This document shows positions 44,409-52,985 of a stretch of 64,000 nt of DNA, one piece after another. The stretch covers positions 1-64,000 of the forward strand of contig JADJOE010000001.1 in assembly GCA_016713905.1 (NCBI GenBank). Reading direction: 5' to 3'. Below the pieces are notes generated by a model. The model saw only the letters and a program-made list of their open reading frames with translations. It was not told where the DNA came from and did not search any database. Position 1 is the first letter of the stretch; every line of letters begins with the position of its first letter. A program made the translations under genes and the position numbers. The stretch is from Candidatus Vicinibacter proximus (lineage in GTDB: Bacteria > Bacteroidota > Bacteroidia > Chitinophagales > Saprospiraceae).

Positions 44409-45464
44409 ATGTATCAGATTATACTTTGTTTTTTAACTGCTTTTATCCTTACCTATATCGCCATTCCGTCGATCATCAATATAGCTAAAGTTAAAAAACT
44501 GACAGACGAACCCGGAGAACGCACCTCACACAGTAAAAGTATTCCGACCCTGGGTGGTATTGGGATATTCGCTGGTGTAGTGTTCAGTATCATACTTTGG
44601 ACTCCGTTTCAGGTTTTCGGTAATCTTCAATATATACTCTGCGCATTTGTCATTATATTTTTAGTGGGTGCAAAAGATGATATTCTGCCACTAACTCCTT
44701 ACAAGAAAATTCTAGGTCAGGTGTTCGCGGCGGCAATTTTGGTTTTTAAAGCCAATGTCAGAATTACAAGCTTTTATGGAATTCTTGGTATTCAGGAACT
44801 TCCCTTGTGGTTTAGTATTGTCTTTTCTTTGTTTACCATCTTAGTCATCATCAACGCATTTAATTTGATCGATGGCATCAACACACTTTGTGCCAGCACA
44901 GGTGTTTTGATATGCGTGACCCTGGGTTATTGGTTTAAAGAAACAGATCAGGTGGTACTGAGCATCATATCTTTTGCATTGGTAGGTTCTTTAGTTGCCT
45001 TTATGAAATTCAACATCAGTCCTGCTAAAATCTTTATGGGGGATACAGGATCTATGCTGGTCGGTACTATTTGTGCTATTCTTGCGATCAGCTTTATTGA
45101 GGTAAATAAAACCATGGAGCCATCTGAACTTAAAATTGTTTCCGCACCAGCATTTGCCATTGCTATTCTTTTCATTCCGTTATACGACACTTTGCGTGTA
45201 TTCATCATCAGAATATTCAATGGGCGGTCACCTTTTACTCCGGATAAGCAGCACATACATCATGTATTGATTTCATTGGGGATGAATCACCTTCAGGCGA
45301 CTTCGATTTTGATTTCAGTCAATACTCTGGTAATCATGTTGACATTCAGTTTACTTGAAATAGGTAATTTCAATTTATTATTGATGATTCTGTTGTTGGG
45401 ATTTGTCTTTTCAGCTGCAATTCATTTTTTGGTCAGACGTAAATCCACAGGATTGTTGTTATAA
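44409..45464 (+). CDS. MraY/WecA-family polyprenyl-phosphate sugar-1-phosphate transferase
   Basis: 351 residues from ATG 44409 (frame open from TTG 44388). Multi-spanning membrane enzyme that loads a sugar-1-phosphate onto undecaprenyl phosphate, the first step of O-antigen, teichoic-type or exopolysaccharide synthesis. Motifs: DEPGERTSHSKSIPTLGGIG, GAKDDILPLTPYKK, NAFNLIDGINTLC, AKIFMGDTGSMLVG and the HIHH motif in DKQHIHHVLIS, which favours WecA/TagO over MraY. The sugar is most likely GlcNAc. crcB starts 10 bp after. Confidence 0.9.
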   Translation: MYQIILCFLTAFILTYIAIPSIINIAKVKKLTDEPGERTSHSKSIPTLGGIGIFAGVVFSIILWTPFQVFGNLQYILCAFVIIFLVGAKDDILPLTPYKKILGQVFAAAILVFKANVRITSFYGILGIQELPLWFSIVFSLFTILVIINAFNLIDGINTLCASTGVLICVTLGYWFKETDQVVLSIISFALVGSLVAFMKFNISPAKIFMGDTGSMLVGTICAILAISFIEVNKTMEPSELKIVSAPAFAIAILFIPLYDTLRVFIIRIFNGRSPFTPDKQHIHHVLISLGMNHLQATSILISVNTLVIMLTFSLLEIGNFNLLLMILLLGFVFSAAIHFLVRRKSTGLLL

Positions 45465-45474
45465 AATAAATGCT

Positions 45475-45852
45475 TTGAGCGTATACCATTTTCTCTTGGT
45501 TTTTATAGGTGGAGGTACCGGTTGTTGTTTGCGATATAGCCTTGGGGTCATCACTTTTTCTCATCCAAAGTTATTTATGGTACCTACCCTTCTGGTAAAT
45601 ATTTTAGCCTCATGCATCCTGGGATTTCTCATGTACCGCTACATTGCACATCCGGAAAAAGAATGGATACGTACCCTATTGATGGTTGGATTTTGCGGAG
45701 GATTCAGCACTTTTTCCGCTTTCAGTTTTGAAAACTTTTTATTGCTAAGAAATGGAGAGTGGTTGTGGGCTGCAGGATATGCCATGATTAGTGTGATCGC
45801 ATGTCTGGCAGCAGTAGCAGGTGGGTATTTCCTGTCGAAATTATATTGGTAA
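45475..45852 (+). CDS. crcB: Fluoride efflux channel CrcB/Fluc
   Basis: 125 residues if started at TTG 45475, 10 bp after the preceding stop. The frame is open to 45403, but that would overlap the transferase gene and adds non-family sequence. Conserved GGGTGCCLRYSLG at the start, the NILASCILGF segment with its polar Asn, and GFCGGFSTFSAFSFE (Phe-box and Na+ site region) with four TM helices. Dual-topology dimer that exports F-. No fluoride riboswitch was recognised. Confidence 0.88.
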   Translation: MSVYHFLLVFIGGGTGCCLRYSLGVITFSHPKLFMVPTLLVNILASCILGFLMYRYIAHPEKEWIRTLLMVGFCGGFSTFSAFSFENFLLLRNGEWLWAAGYAMISVIACLAAVAGGYFLSKLYW

Positions 45853-45975
45853 GCCTATTAAATTATTTAAAATTAAATGTAATCATTACAAGAAAGCTAT
45901 TGAAACTTACAACCAATTAGATTCCTATTCATTTATATAAACTACCAGCCAAAATACAGACTGATATTTATTAAT

Positions 45976-45983
45976 TAACTTTG
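45976..45983 (+). promoter_or_regulatory. Bacteroidota -7 element of ahcY
   Basis: TAACTTTG (TAnnTTTG) in the TTAACTTTGC context typical of the phylum, 22 bp before the ATG. Confidence 0.55.
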
Positions 45984-46005
45984 CAAAAAAATAAATAAAT
46001 AATTG

Positions 46006-47319
46006 ATGGAACAAGTTGCTAATCAACTGAAATTTAAAGTAAAAGACCTCAATCTTGCAGATTGGGGAAGAAAAGAGATTGAACTTGCCGAAGCTGAAAT
46101 GCCGGGTTTGATGTCTCTAAGAGAAAAATACGGTAAGGTAAAACCCCTTAGCGGAGCCAGAATTGCAGGTTGTCTTCACATGACTATCCAGACTGCAGTA
46201 TTGATAGAAACATTGATCGAGCTGGGTGCTGAGGTCAGCTGGTCCTCTTGTAACATCTTCTCTACTCAGGACCACGCCGCAGCCGCTATCGCCGCAAGAG
46301 GAATTCCGGTTTATGCCTGGAAGGGAATGAACAATGAAGAATTTGACTGGTGTATCGAACAAACATTGTTTGCGTTTAAAGACGGTCAGCCACTAAATAT
46401 GATCCTCGATGACGGTGGTGATCTAACCAATATGGTTTTGGATAGATTTCCTGAATTGATTGCCGGAATCAGGGGAATTTCTGAAGAAACCACGACTGGG
46501 GTTTTGAGATTGTATGAAAGAGTACAAAAAGGTACCTTGAGCATGCCTGCAATCAACATCAATGACTCGGTTACAAAGTCAAAATTTGACAACAAATACG
46601 GTTGCAAAGAATCCTGTGTGGATGCCATTCGCAGAGCCACTGATTTAATGATGGCCGGAAAAGTTGCCGTGGTTGCAGGATATGGCGATGTGGGAAAAGG
46701 TTCTGCTGCTTCACTTAGAGGTGCTGGTTGCAGAGTGATTGTTACCGAAATCGATCCTATCTGCGCATTACAGGCAGCCATGGATGGATATCAGGTTCTT
46801 AAAATGGATAATGCGGTTAGGATGGCAAACATAGTTGTGACCGCAACCGGAAACCGTGATATCCTTGTAGGACGACATTTCAAATTGATGAAAGACAAAA
46901 CGGTGGTCTGTAACATCGGACATTTTGATAATGAAATTGATGTAGCCTGGTTAAATACCAATTACGGAAACAGCAAGGTTGAAATTAAGCCTCAGGTGGA
47001 TAAATATACCGTAGATGGTAAAGACATTATTCTGCTCGCAGAAGGAAGGTTGGTTAATTTAGGTTGTGCTACAGGACATCCATCTTTTGTAATGTCCAAT
47101 TCTTTCACCAATCAGGTTATTGCTCAGATGGAGTTGTGGTCTAATCATGGCAGCTATGAAAACAAAGTGTACACTTTGCCAAAACATTTGGATGAGCAGG
47201 TAGCCAGATTACACCTGGATAAAATTGGTGTCGAACTGGAAACACTGGAGGATCATCAGGCAAATTATATTGGGGTAAAGAAGGAAGGTCCTTATAAACC
47301 GGAATACTACCGCTATTAA
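46006..47319 (+). CDS. ahcY: Adenosylhomocysteinase
   Basis: Splits S-adenosylhomocysteine to adenosine and homocysteine in the methyl cycle, with bound NAD. 437 residues from ATG 46006; a TTG one codon earlier is less likely. Substrate residues in ARIAGCLHMTIQTAVLIETL and SSCNIFSTQDHAAAAI; NAD site VVAGYGDVGKGSAASLRGAG; C-terminal HPSFVMSNSFTNQV and the end KPEYYRY, which reaches into a neighbouring subunit. Followed by a strong terminator. Confidence 0.97.
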   Translation: MEQVANQLKFKVKDLNLADWGRKEIELAEAEMPGLMSLREKYGKVKPLSGARIAGCLHMTIQTAVLIETLIELGAEVSWSSCNIFSTQDHAAAAIAARGIPVYAWKGMNNEEFDWCIEQTLFAFKDGQPLNMILDDGGDLTNMVLDRFPELIAGIRGISEETTTGVLRLYERVQKGTLSMPAININDSVTKSKFDNKYGCKESCVDAIRRATDLMMAGKVAVVAGYGDVGKGSAASLRGAGCRVIVTEIDPICALQAAMDGYQVLKMDNAVRMANIVVTATGNRDILVGRHFKLMKDKTVVCNIGHFDNEIDVAWLNTNYGNSKVEIKPQVDKYTVDGKDIILLAEGRLVNLGCATGHPSFVMSNSFTNQVIAQMELWSNHGSYENKVYTLPKHLDEQVARLHLDKIGVELETLEDHQANYIGVKKEGPYKPEYYRY

Positions 47320-47349
47320 TAAAAATATCAGGTGACAAAATCTGAATTC

Positions 47350-47385
47350 AATCCGCAGCAAAGGACTTGCTGCGGATTTTTTTTT
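47350..47385 (+). terminator. Rho-independent terminator of ahcY
   Basis: AATCCGCAGCAA (47350-47361), loop AGGAC, TTGCTGCGGATT (47367-47378), then T7. It lies inside the longest reading frame of the next gene, which shows that frame starts later. Confidence 0.9.
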
Positions 47386-47406
47386 AATCCAAACAGCCCG
47401 TCTCAA

Positions 47407-48360
47407 TTGGCACAGAGACTTTTATTCATTCTCTTTATTGTTTGCCATAATTTAAATGCCCAAAATTCTGCTTCCTCTTTCCTGAGACCGGCTGACAGCC
47501 TTGTTAAGAAAAGGGTATTTTTAGCAGGGGGTTTCTCTGCTCTAAGCTATACTGGATTTTCTGCAGGACTCTATTTTGCATGGTACCGAAATCAAAATTT
47601 AGGAAAATTCAGACAGTTCAACGATTGGAATGAATGGCGCCATATGGATAAAATGGGTCATTTATACAATGGGTTTTTTCAAAGTGATCTGATTTATCAG
47701 GGAGCACGTTGGACCGGAATAAATAAACGACATGCTTTATTGTATGGAGTAGGGATCTCTATGTTGTTCCAGTCGACCATCGAATTATACGATGGCTTCA
47801 GTCCCAAATGGGGTTTTTCATGGCCTGATATGGCCGCTAATGGAATCGGAGGTGGGCTTTTTGTTGTCCAGGAAGCCCTCTGGAACGAGCAAAAATTTTA
47901 TTTAAAATTTTCATCTTACCCCATAAAATATTCCAGGCAACCAGTACTTCACCCACGGGCTGATGAGTTGTTCGGGACAAGCCTTGGCGAACGATTGTTA
48001 AAGGATTATAATGCGCAGACATACTGGCTTTCCTTCAATCCTGTCCATTGGAGTGGAACTTCGAAAAAATACTGGCCAATGTTCCTCAACATTGCCTTAG
48101 GTTATGGTGCAAACAACCTTTATGGCGGCTATCGCAATGAATGGGTAGAAAAGGATGGGACATTCAGAAAGCTGGATGCCTTAGAATATCCACGCTATGC
48201 TCAATACTTACTTTCACTGGATATAGATCTCAGAAAAATACCTGTAAAAAATCCTTACCTCAGATCCGTCTTCCGCATACTAAACATTTTCAAGTTTCCA
48301 TTTCCCGCACTGGAATTTAATAGTCTTGGAAAGTTGAAAGGGCATTGGTTATATTTTTGA
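47407..48360 (+). CDS. DUF2279-like outer envelope protein (YfiM-type)
   Basis: 317 residues from TTG 47407, chosen because upstream codons belong to the ahcY terminator and because MAQRLLFILFIVCHNLNAQ is a good signal peptide. Conserved block: DKMGHLYNGFFQSDLIYQGA, then SMLFQSTIELYDGFSPKWGF and SWPDMAANGIGGGLFVVQEA, as in DUF2279/YfiM-like periplasmic proteins. Later there is an FNPVHWSGTSKKYWPMFLNI segment and aromatic residues compatible with membrane contact. Function unknown. Confidence 0.75.
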   Translation: MAQRLLFILFIVCHNLNAQNSASSFLRPADSLVKKRVFLAGGFSALSYTGFSAGLYFAWYRNQNLGKFRQFNDWNEWRHMDKMGHLYNGFFQSDLIYQGARWTGINKRHALLYGVGISMLFQSTIELYDGFSPKWGFSWPDMAANGIGGGLFVVQEALWNEQKFYLKFSSYPIKYSRQPVLHPRADELFGTSLGERLLKDYNAQTYWLSFNPVHWSGTSKKYWPMFLNIALGYGANNLYGGYRNEWVEKDGTFRKLDALEYPRYAQYLLSLDIDLRKIPVKNPYLRSVFRILNIFKFPFPALEFNSLGKLKGHWLYF

Positions 48361-48441
48361 AATATACCTATTACCAGAAAGAAAAATATTCCCGCAAATT
48401 AGGGGCTTGGATGTAAATAACTCGAGCCCCAGAAAGATGAG

Positions 48442-50130
48442 TTAAGACCTGCTGATAAATTCATTTACCATGGCCAAGACTGATTTGGTTTCTTCTTCAG
48501 CAGATTTTACATATTCATCGGCTTCTTCAAAATATTTCTTCTTCAAATCCTGATCCTCCAATCCTGAAGCATTGATTTTAACATTTAATGCGGCTCCTTT
48601 TATGGCAGCCTCCAGGCAAAGAGCACCTACACCTGCATCAGAGATCGAATTTGGGTTGCCATTTTCCACCATTGCTTTGGCAAGAGGCATTGCCAAACTT
48701 GCCAGTTTAATGGTTTTCAGAGGTACTTCTATGGCTACTATGGTAGCTTTTTTAATTGCTTTTTTTCTGGCCTTTTTATCCTCCGGGGTCACTTTTGGAA
48801 GTCGGAAAGCCTCCATAATCATATTAAAGGCGGCGGTATCTTCATCGACCAATTCCAATAGTTCTTTACTCAATTGCATACCCTTAGAAGCTATCTCTGA
48901 AAAATAACTCAGTTTATCTTCATATCCTTTCTTATGTGCCGTAAGGTTGGCTACCATGGTAGCAAGCGAAGCCCCCATGGTGGCGGCATATGCACTCACA
49001 GAACCCCCACCCGGAGCAGGACTGTCTGACGCTGTTTCTTCAGCAAATTTTTTCAACGATAGACTGGCAAGAGGAAATTTTTTATCTTCAAGCATATTTT
49101 CTATAATTCTTTGGTTGGGTAAAAAAACGGAAACTGAATTCAGTCCTAAGGATTGGATGGCTATTTGAATCAATTCTTCTTCTGTAACGCCAAGTGATCT
49201 TTTCTGCTTATTCAGGAAGTATTTACCACAATCGATAAGTGCTTTCTTTGGAACGAGTCCTACAAGCTCCGATCCGGTAACTATCAGACCATATTGTTCC
49301 GCAGAACGCCTGCATTCCTCAAAAGCGATGTGTAACGGTGTTTTATGCAAATCTGTTAGATTCATGGAGATCTGGGCATAGCCATACTCTTCAATATACC
49401 AGCCAATAGCCTTTACTCCGGGACATGAACCCGGGATCCTTTCAATTTCTCCAGACTCATTTTTCAAAAGCTTTTGAGTCTCCGGATCTCTTTTTGGTCT
49501 TCCGTTTTCGCGAATATCATAAGCCACTTCATTGGCCAGACGGACGGACTTTGAGTTTAAATTTACATTGTAGGCAATCAGAAAATCCCTGGCCCCGATT
49601 ACAGTAGCCCCAGCCAGGACATTAAATTCAGAAGGTCCATAATCCGGTTTCCAGGCTTTCTGTTTCATCTTTTCAGCAAAGCCCTCATATTCTCCTGATC
49701 GAATTTCAGCCAGATTGCGGCGATGCGGTGCTGAAGCTGCTGCTTCGTACAGATATACCGGAATTTTAAGTTCTTTGCCTACTCTCTCCCCCAACTTTTT
49801 AGCATAAACAGCAGTTTCCTCCAGGTTAATTCCTGAAATAGGTATCAGGGGACAAACATCGGTCGCCCCCATCCTTGGATGTTCCCCTTTGTGTTGTCTC
49901 ATATCGATCAGTTGGGAGGCTATGCGGATGGCTTGAAAAGCTGCTTCTATGACATCTTCGGGAGCACCAGCGAAGGTAATCACCGTTCTGTTGGTTGATG
50001 CCCCAGGATCTATATTCAGTAATTTTACGCCACGCACACTTTCAATCGTCCTGGCAATTTGTTGGATAATTTCAGGATTCCTACCTTCACTGAAATTTGG
50101 AACACATTCTATAATGGGTTTCTGATTCAT
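48442..50130 (-). CDS. Glutamate formimidoyltransferase / formimidoyltetrahydrofolate cyclodeaminase (FTCD fusion)
   Basis: Bifunctional histidine-degradation and one-carbon enzyme. It moves the formimino group from formiminoglutamate to THF and then releases ammonia to give methenyl-THF. 562 residues from ATG 50130. Formiminotransferase domain about 1-330 (IIECVPNFSEGRNPEIIQQI; RQHKGEHPRMGATDVCPLIP, carrying the catalytic His); cyclodeaminase domain about 350-560 (SDSPAPGGGSVSAYAATMGA). No hutHUI genes are nearby. The fused form matches the animal-type enzyme and occurs in several bacteria. Confidence 0.93.
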   Translation of the reverse strand: MNQKPIIECVPNFSEGRNPEIIQQIARTIESVRGVKLLNIDPGASTNRTVITFAGAPEDVIEAAFQAIRIASQLIDMRQHKGEHPRMGATDVCPLIPISGINLEETAVYAKKLGERVGKELKIPVYLYEAAASAPHRRNLAEIRSGEYEGFAEKMKQKAWKPDYGPSEFNVLAGATVIGARDFLIAYNVNLNSKSVRLANEVAYDIRENGRPKRDPETQKLLKNESGEIERIPGSCPGVKAIGWYIEEYGYAQISMNLTDLHKTPLHIAFEECRRSAEQYGLIVTGSELVGLVPKKALIDCGKYFLNKQKRSLGVTEEELIQIAIQSLGLNSVSVFLPNQRIIENMLEDKKFPLASLSLKKFAEETASDSPAPGGGSVSAYAATMGASLATMVANLTAHKKGYEDKLSYFSEIASKGMQLSKELLELVDEDTAAFNMIMEAFRLPKVTPEDKKARKKAIKKATIVAIEVPLKTIKLASLAMPLAKAMVENGNPNSISDAGVGALCLEAAIKGAALNVKINASGLEDQDLKKKYFEEADEYVKSAEEETKSVLAMVNEFISRS

Positions 50131-50150
50131 ACGTTCTATCTTAACCGGTG

Positions 50151-50158
50151 CAAAAGTA
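50151..50158 (-). promoter_or_regulatory. Bacteroidota -7 element of the FTCD gene
   Basis: Minus strand TACTTTTG (TAnnTTTG), 20 bp before ATG 50130. Confidence 0.45.
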
Positions 50159-50172
50159 TCTATTCTACCATA

Positions 50173-51609
50173 ATGCTGAACTTTAAAACCTGTCATTTTC
50201 TTTCCTTTTGGTTTCTGGTGCTCTGCTGGAAGGGTTCAGCCTACGGGCAAAATTTTGAAATTTCACCTGAAATCAATTTAAGAAATGATTTTGCTTACTA
50301 CATCCTTCCATTTGGTAAAGAAGTAAGTGTGATCAGAGATAAATCATATAAGTTGACGATCCAGAACCTTCGACCAGACATGAGTTGGACAGTTGAAAAG
50401 GATTTGGAGCTCAAAGGGCGTAAGTGGCGGATTCTCGATACCTACACTCATGGCAATGACATCGGTATTCTTTATTTGACCAAAGTAGAAAACAAGGTTG
50501 AAATTTTTTACGGTACTTACGATCAAAACGGAATTCTAAAGCAGGAGTTGGTTCTGCCGGTAAAAACTGTTATTGAATATCCTCTCGAGTTTAATCTCAT
50601 CAGTTCGGATAATCAGAAATGGGTTTCCATGAGTTTTAACGACCGGAAAAATATTAAATGGATTTGTGTCTTTAATCGCTTCCATCCTGAAGAATTTTTA
50701 GCCAAACCAGCAGAGGAACTTTTTGATTCAGAAAATGAAAATGTAGAAAAAGCATCACTTGGAGATGATGGCAATTTTTATTTATTGTGGATGAATGACG
50801 AACATCCTGGTTTCAGAGATAAATCCATCATTAAAATCCAGGGAGTTGACCAATTGGGAAGGCAAATCCTCAACAAAGAAGTTGTGCTAAAGGAAGGATT
50901 TGACATTTATGATCTGGACATCAATTACAATAATTTCAATAAAAACCTATACTTGGCTGGATTGTACAAAGAAAAAAACGAGCAATATGCCGACGGTTAC
51001 TTGATTCAGAATCTGAGTAATGGGGAAGAGCTGCACATGATTGAATTCGATAAGGAAAAATTAAAAGAGTGGACGGGAAAGAGCAAAAAATCTTCCGTCT
51101 CCTCCTTAAACTTTGCCATCAAAAAAATATGTTTCAAAGAAGATGGGTCCTCTCTCGTGTTTATGGAAAACAGTAAAGAACTATCCAGAAGGCCTTATTT
51201 CAATAATACTTTGGATAATTCAGGTATCGGCACCATGAGGTGGGTTGATTATTATTTTGATGACATATTTGTTGTCTGTTTTAGCCCGAATGGTGAAAAA
51301 CAGTGGGAAAATATACTTCGGAAAAAACAATTTTCACAGGATGACGATGGATTGTATTCATCCTTCTTCATTTTCACCAATCGATCGTTTTTGAGAATCT
51401 TGTTTAACGATGAAATTAAAAATGAGTCCACCGTTTCTCAATACCTCTTACTTCCTGATGGGCGGATCAACCGGAAGAGTGTATTAAATACCAGCAACAC
51501 CAAGCTGAATCTTCGGATTACGGATGCCATCCAAATTGACGAAACGACCCTTATTGTGCCCAGTGAGAACAACGGAAAGATGAGTTTGGTCCGATTAAAT
51601 TTATTATAA
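50173..51609 (+). CDS. Exported protein of unknown function
   Basis: 478 residues from ATG 50173, giving the signal peptide MLNFKTCHFLSFWFLVLCWK to AYGQ. The frame is open to 50059, but that overlaps the divergent FTCD gene. The mature part is rich in Asp, Lys and aromatic residues in short strands (ISPEINLRNDFAYYILPFGK; DGNFYLLWMNDEHPGF; FVVCFSPNGEKQWENILRKK), reminiscent of beta-propeller-like surface proteins, though no repeat register could be fixed. No family recognised. Confidence 0.7.
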   Translation: MLNFKTCHFLSFWFLVLCWKGSAYGQNFEISPEINLRNDFAYYILPFGKEVSVIRDKSYKLTIQNLRPDMSWTVEKDLELKGRKWRILDTYTHGNDIGILYLTKVENKVEIFYGTYDQNGILKQELVLPVKTVIEYPLEFNLISSDNQKWVSMSFNDRKNIKWICVFNRFHPEEFLAKPAEELFDSENENVEKASLGDDGNFYLLWMNDEHPGFRDKSIIKIQGVDQLGRQILNKEVVLKEGFDIYDLDINYNNFNKNLYLAGLYKEKNEQYADGYLIQNLSNGEELHMIEFDKEKLKEWTGKSKKSSVSSLNFAIKKICFKEDGSSLVFMENSKELSRRPYFNNTLDNSGIGTMRWVDYYFDDIFVVCFSPNGEKQWENILRKKQFSQDDDGLYSSFFIFTNRSFLRILFNDEIKNESTVSQYLLLPDGRINRKSVLNTSNTKLNLRITDAIQIDETTLIVPSENNGKMSLVRLNLL

Positions 51610-51685
51610 TATATTCTAAACAAATGGTTTACATATATAATTAATAAAATTTAATAATCAGGAATGAAAAGAAAACGGGAAATCC

Positions 51686-51693
51686 TATATTTG
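51686..51693 (+). promoter_or_regulatory. Bacteroidota -7 element upstream of tRNA-Val
   Basis: TATATTTG (TAnnTTTG), about 100 bp before the tRNA; a leader would be removed by processing. Confidence 0.35.
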
Positions 51694-51794
51694 CATCCCC
51701 AAATTAACCCAATGGGGTCAACATTCAAACTGAAGTTGAAAATGTAAAAGTACTTAGGGTTTTGGTTGCCAAAAATTGATTCTACAATTTATAT

Positions 51795-51869
51795 GGGAGC
51801 TTAGCTCAGCTGGTTCAGAGCATCTGCCTTACAAGCAGAGGGTCACTGGTTCGAACCCAGTAGCTCCCA
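51795..51869 (+). tRNA. tRNA-Val (anticodon TAC)
   Basis: Acceptor GGGAGCT pairs with AGCTCCC. Anticodon stem TCTGC/GCAGA with loop CTTACAA, so anticodon TAC reads GUN valine codons. T arm CTGGTTCGAACCCAG. Discriminator A; CCA is not encoded. Confidence 0.95.
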
Positions 51870-51872
51870 CTC

Positions 51873-51927
51873 AAGCCTCGCAATAACGATCTCCGGTTTT
51901 TTGGGGTGTTGTGCGAGGCTTTTTTAT
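51873..51927 (+). terminator. Terminator between tRNA-Val and tRNA-Arg
   Basis: AAGCCTCGCA (51873-51882) and TGCGAGGCTT (51912-51921) form a perfect 10-bp stem with a 29-nt loop, followed by TTTTT. Confidence 0.7.
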
Positions 51928-51933
51928 TTCCTT

Positions 51934-52006
51934 GGCCGGGTAGTTCAACGGATTAGAATATCAGATTTCGGCTCTGATGGTGAGGGTTCGATTCCTTCCC
52001 CGGTCA
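51934..52006 (+). tRNA. tRNA-Arg (anticodon TCG)
   Basis: Acceptor GGCCGGG pairs with CCCGGTC (one G-T pair). Anticodon stem TCAGA/TCTGA with loop TTTCGGC, so anticodon TCG reads CGA. T arm GAGGGTTCGATTCCTTC; discriminator A; CCA not encoded. The D stem is weak (GTTC/GAAT). Confidence 0.85.
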
Positions 52007-52311
52007 CTCTTTTCGATGGTAATAATTATATAATAATTTTTCATGCAGAACGCAGTGTCCATATCCAATTTGGGAAGTAAAAAGTAATCACAATATTTTG
52101 ATTTTAACACTATTTATATTTATTAGTATTAAGAGAATCAATATTTCGATTTAATTGCTTCTTTTACGTCGCACATTTTTTAATCGTTTACTTATTATTC
52201 GGAGACAACAAAAAATTATTTGATCATCCCTTTTGAAAAATATCTCTGAATTTTAAAAAGAAATTACTTCTATAAAGATGATTTACTTTCCAGGTATATA
52301 AAATTTCAAAA
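52007..52311. other. AT-rich intergenic region after the tRNAs
   Basis: No ORF, RNA gene or long repeat recognised. Confidence 0.4.
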
Positions 52312-52836
52312 TCATTGATCGCAAGTACTTCTTGAATTCCTAATTTTTGTTTGGACATAAAAATTTGGAAGTGTCCTTGGATTTGGATTTTCCAAGACCT
52401 TTACTCTTAGAAAATGACAAGATCCGGATGCGGGTTGTCCTTCTCCGTAATCAACTAAGACTTTAACTGAAAATGATTGTCGAGGGGCAATTATACGCGG
52501 ATCATTGCGAATCACAAAACGTGCATCTGATAAAGGTGCACTGAATAATTCGCTATAATCATATGAATGAACCTGGAAATCATTAGTATTTATAACAGGA
52601 ACTCCTTTCTCAATAATCATTTGAATGTCTTCTAAGGAGAAAGAATTTTTGGTTTGATTCAGCACCTTAAACCGAAAAGATATCTTTGATCCAGAAATTT
52701 TATCCAATTGCAAATCACTTAGTAAAATATTAGGATATATCCCCTGACCGCCAGAAAAAGTTTCTTGTGCTTTTGCAAATGAATTGAAAGAGATAAATAA
52801 TAATCCCATTAAATAAAATAAAAATTTGTTTTGCAT
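52312..52836 (-). CDS. Small secreted protein of unknown function
   Basis: 174 residues; signal peptide MQNKFLFYLMGLLFISFNSF to AKAQ. The mature part is mostly beta (SKISFRFKVLNQTKNSFSLE; ARFVIRNDPRIIAPRQSFSV; CHFLRVKVLENPNP) with two Cys that could pair, which suggests a single Ig-like or CARDB-like domain. No family recognised. Last gene of a minus-strand run of five secreted-protein genes, separated from the previous gene by a strong hairpin at 52932-52973. Confidence 0.7.
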   Translation of the reverse strand: MQNKFLFYLMGLLFISFNSFAKAQETFSGGQGIYPNILLSDLQLDKISGSKISFRFKVLNQTKNSFSLEDIQMIIEKGVPVINTNDFQVHSYDYSELFSAPLSDARFVIRNDPRIIAPRQSFSVKVLVDYGEGQPASGSCHFLRVKVLENPNPRTLPNFYVQTKIRNSRSTCDQ

Positions 52837-52931
52837 ACTATTATTAAACTATTTATTAAAAAGAGCGATAAGGTAACTTTTAAAAATCTTCTTTTAAATT
52901 ATTCAATTTTTTAAATCGAAAGAATGTTAAA

Positions 52932-52973
52932 ATGATGTGTGTTAAAATTGAAGAAGGTTTTAACACACATCAT
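52932..52973. terminator. Perfect 16-bp hairpin between two secreted-protein genes
   Basis: ATGATGTGTGTTAAAA (52932-52947) and TTTTAACACACATCAT (52958-52973) with a 10-nt loop. It lies 13 bp after the stop of the 52986-55127 gene. The T tract on the minus strand is short, so it may terminate or protect the mRNA end. Confidence 0.6.
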
Positions 52974-52985
52974 ATTTTAAAAGAA

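Noticed and set aside
45853..46005. Fluoride or SAH riboswitch near crcB/ahcY
   Set aside because: No recognisable conserved core; only a -7 promoter element and AT-rich sequence.
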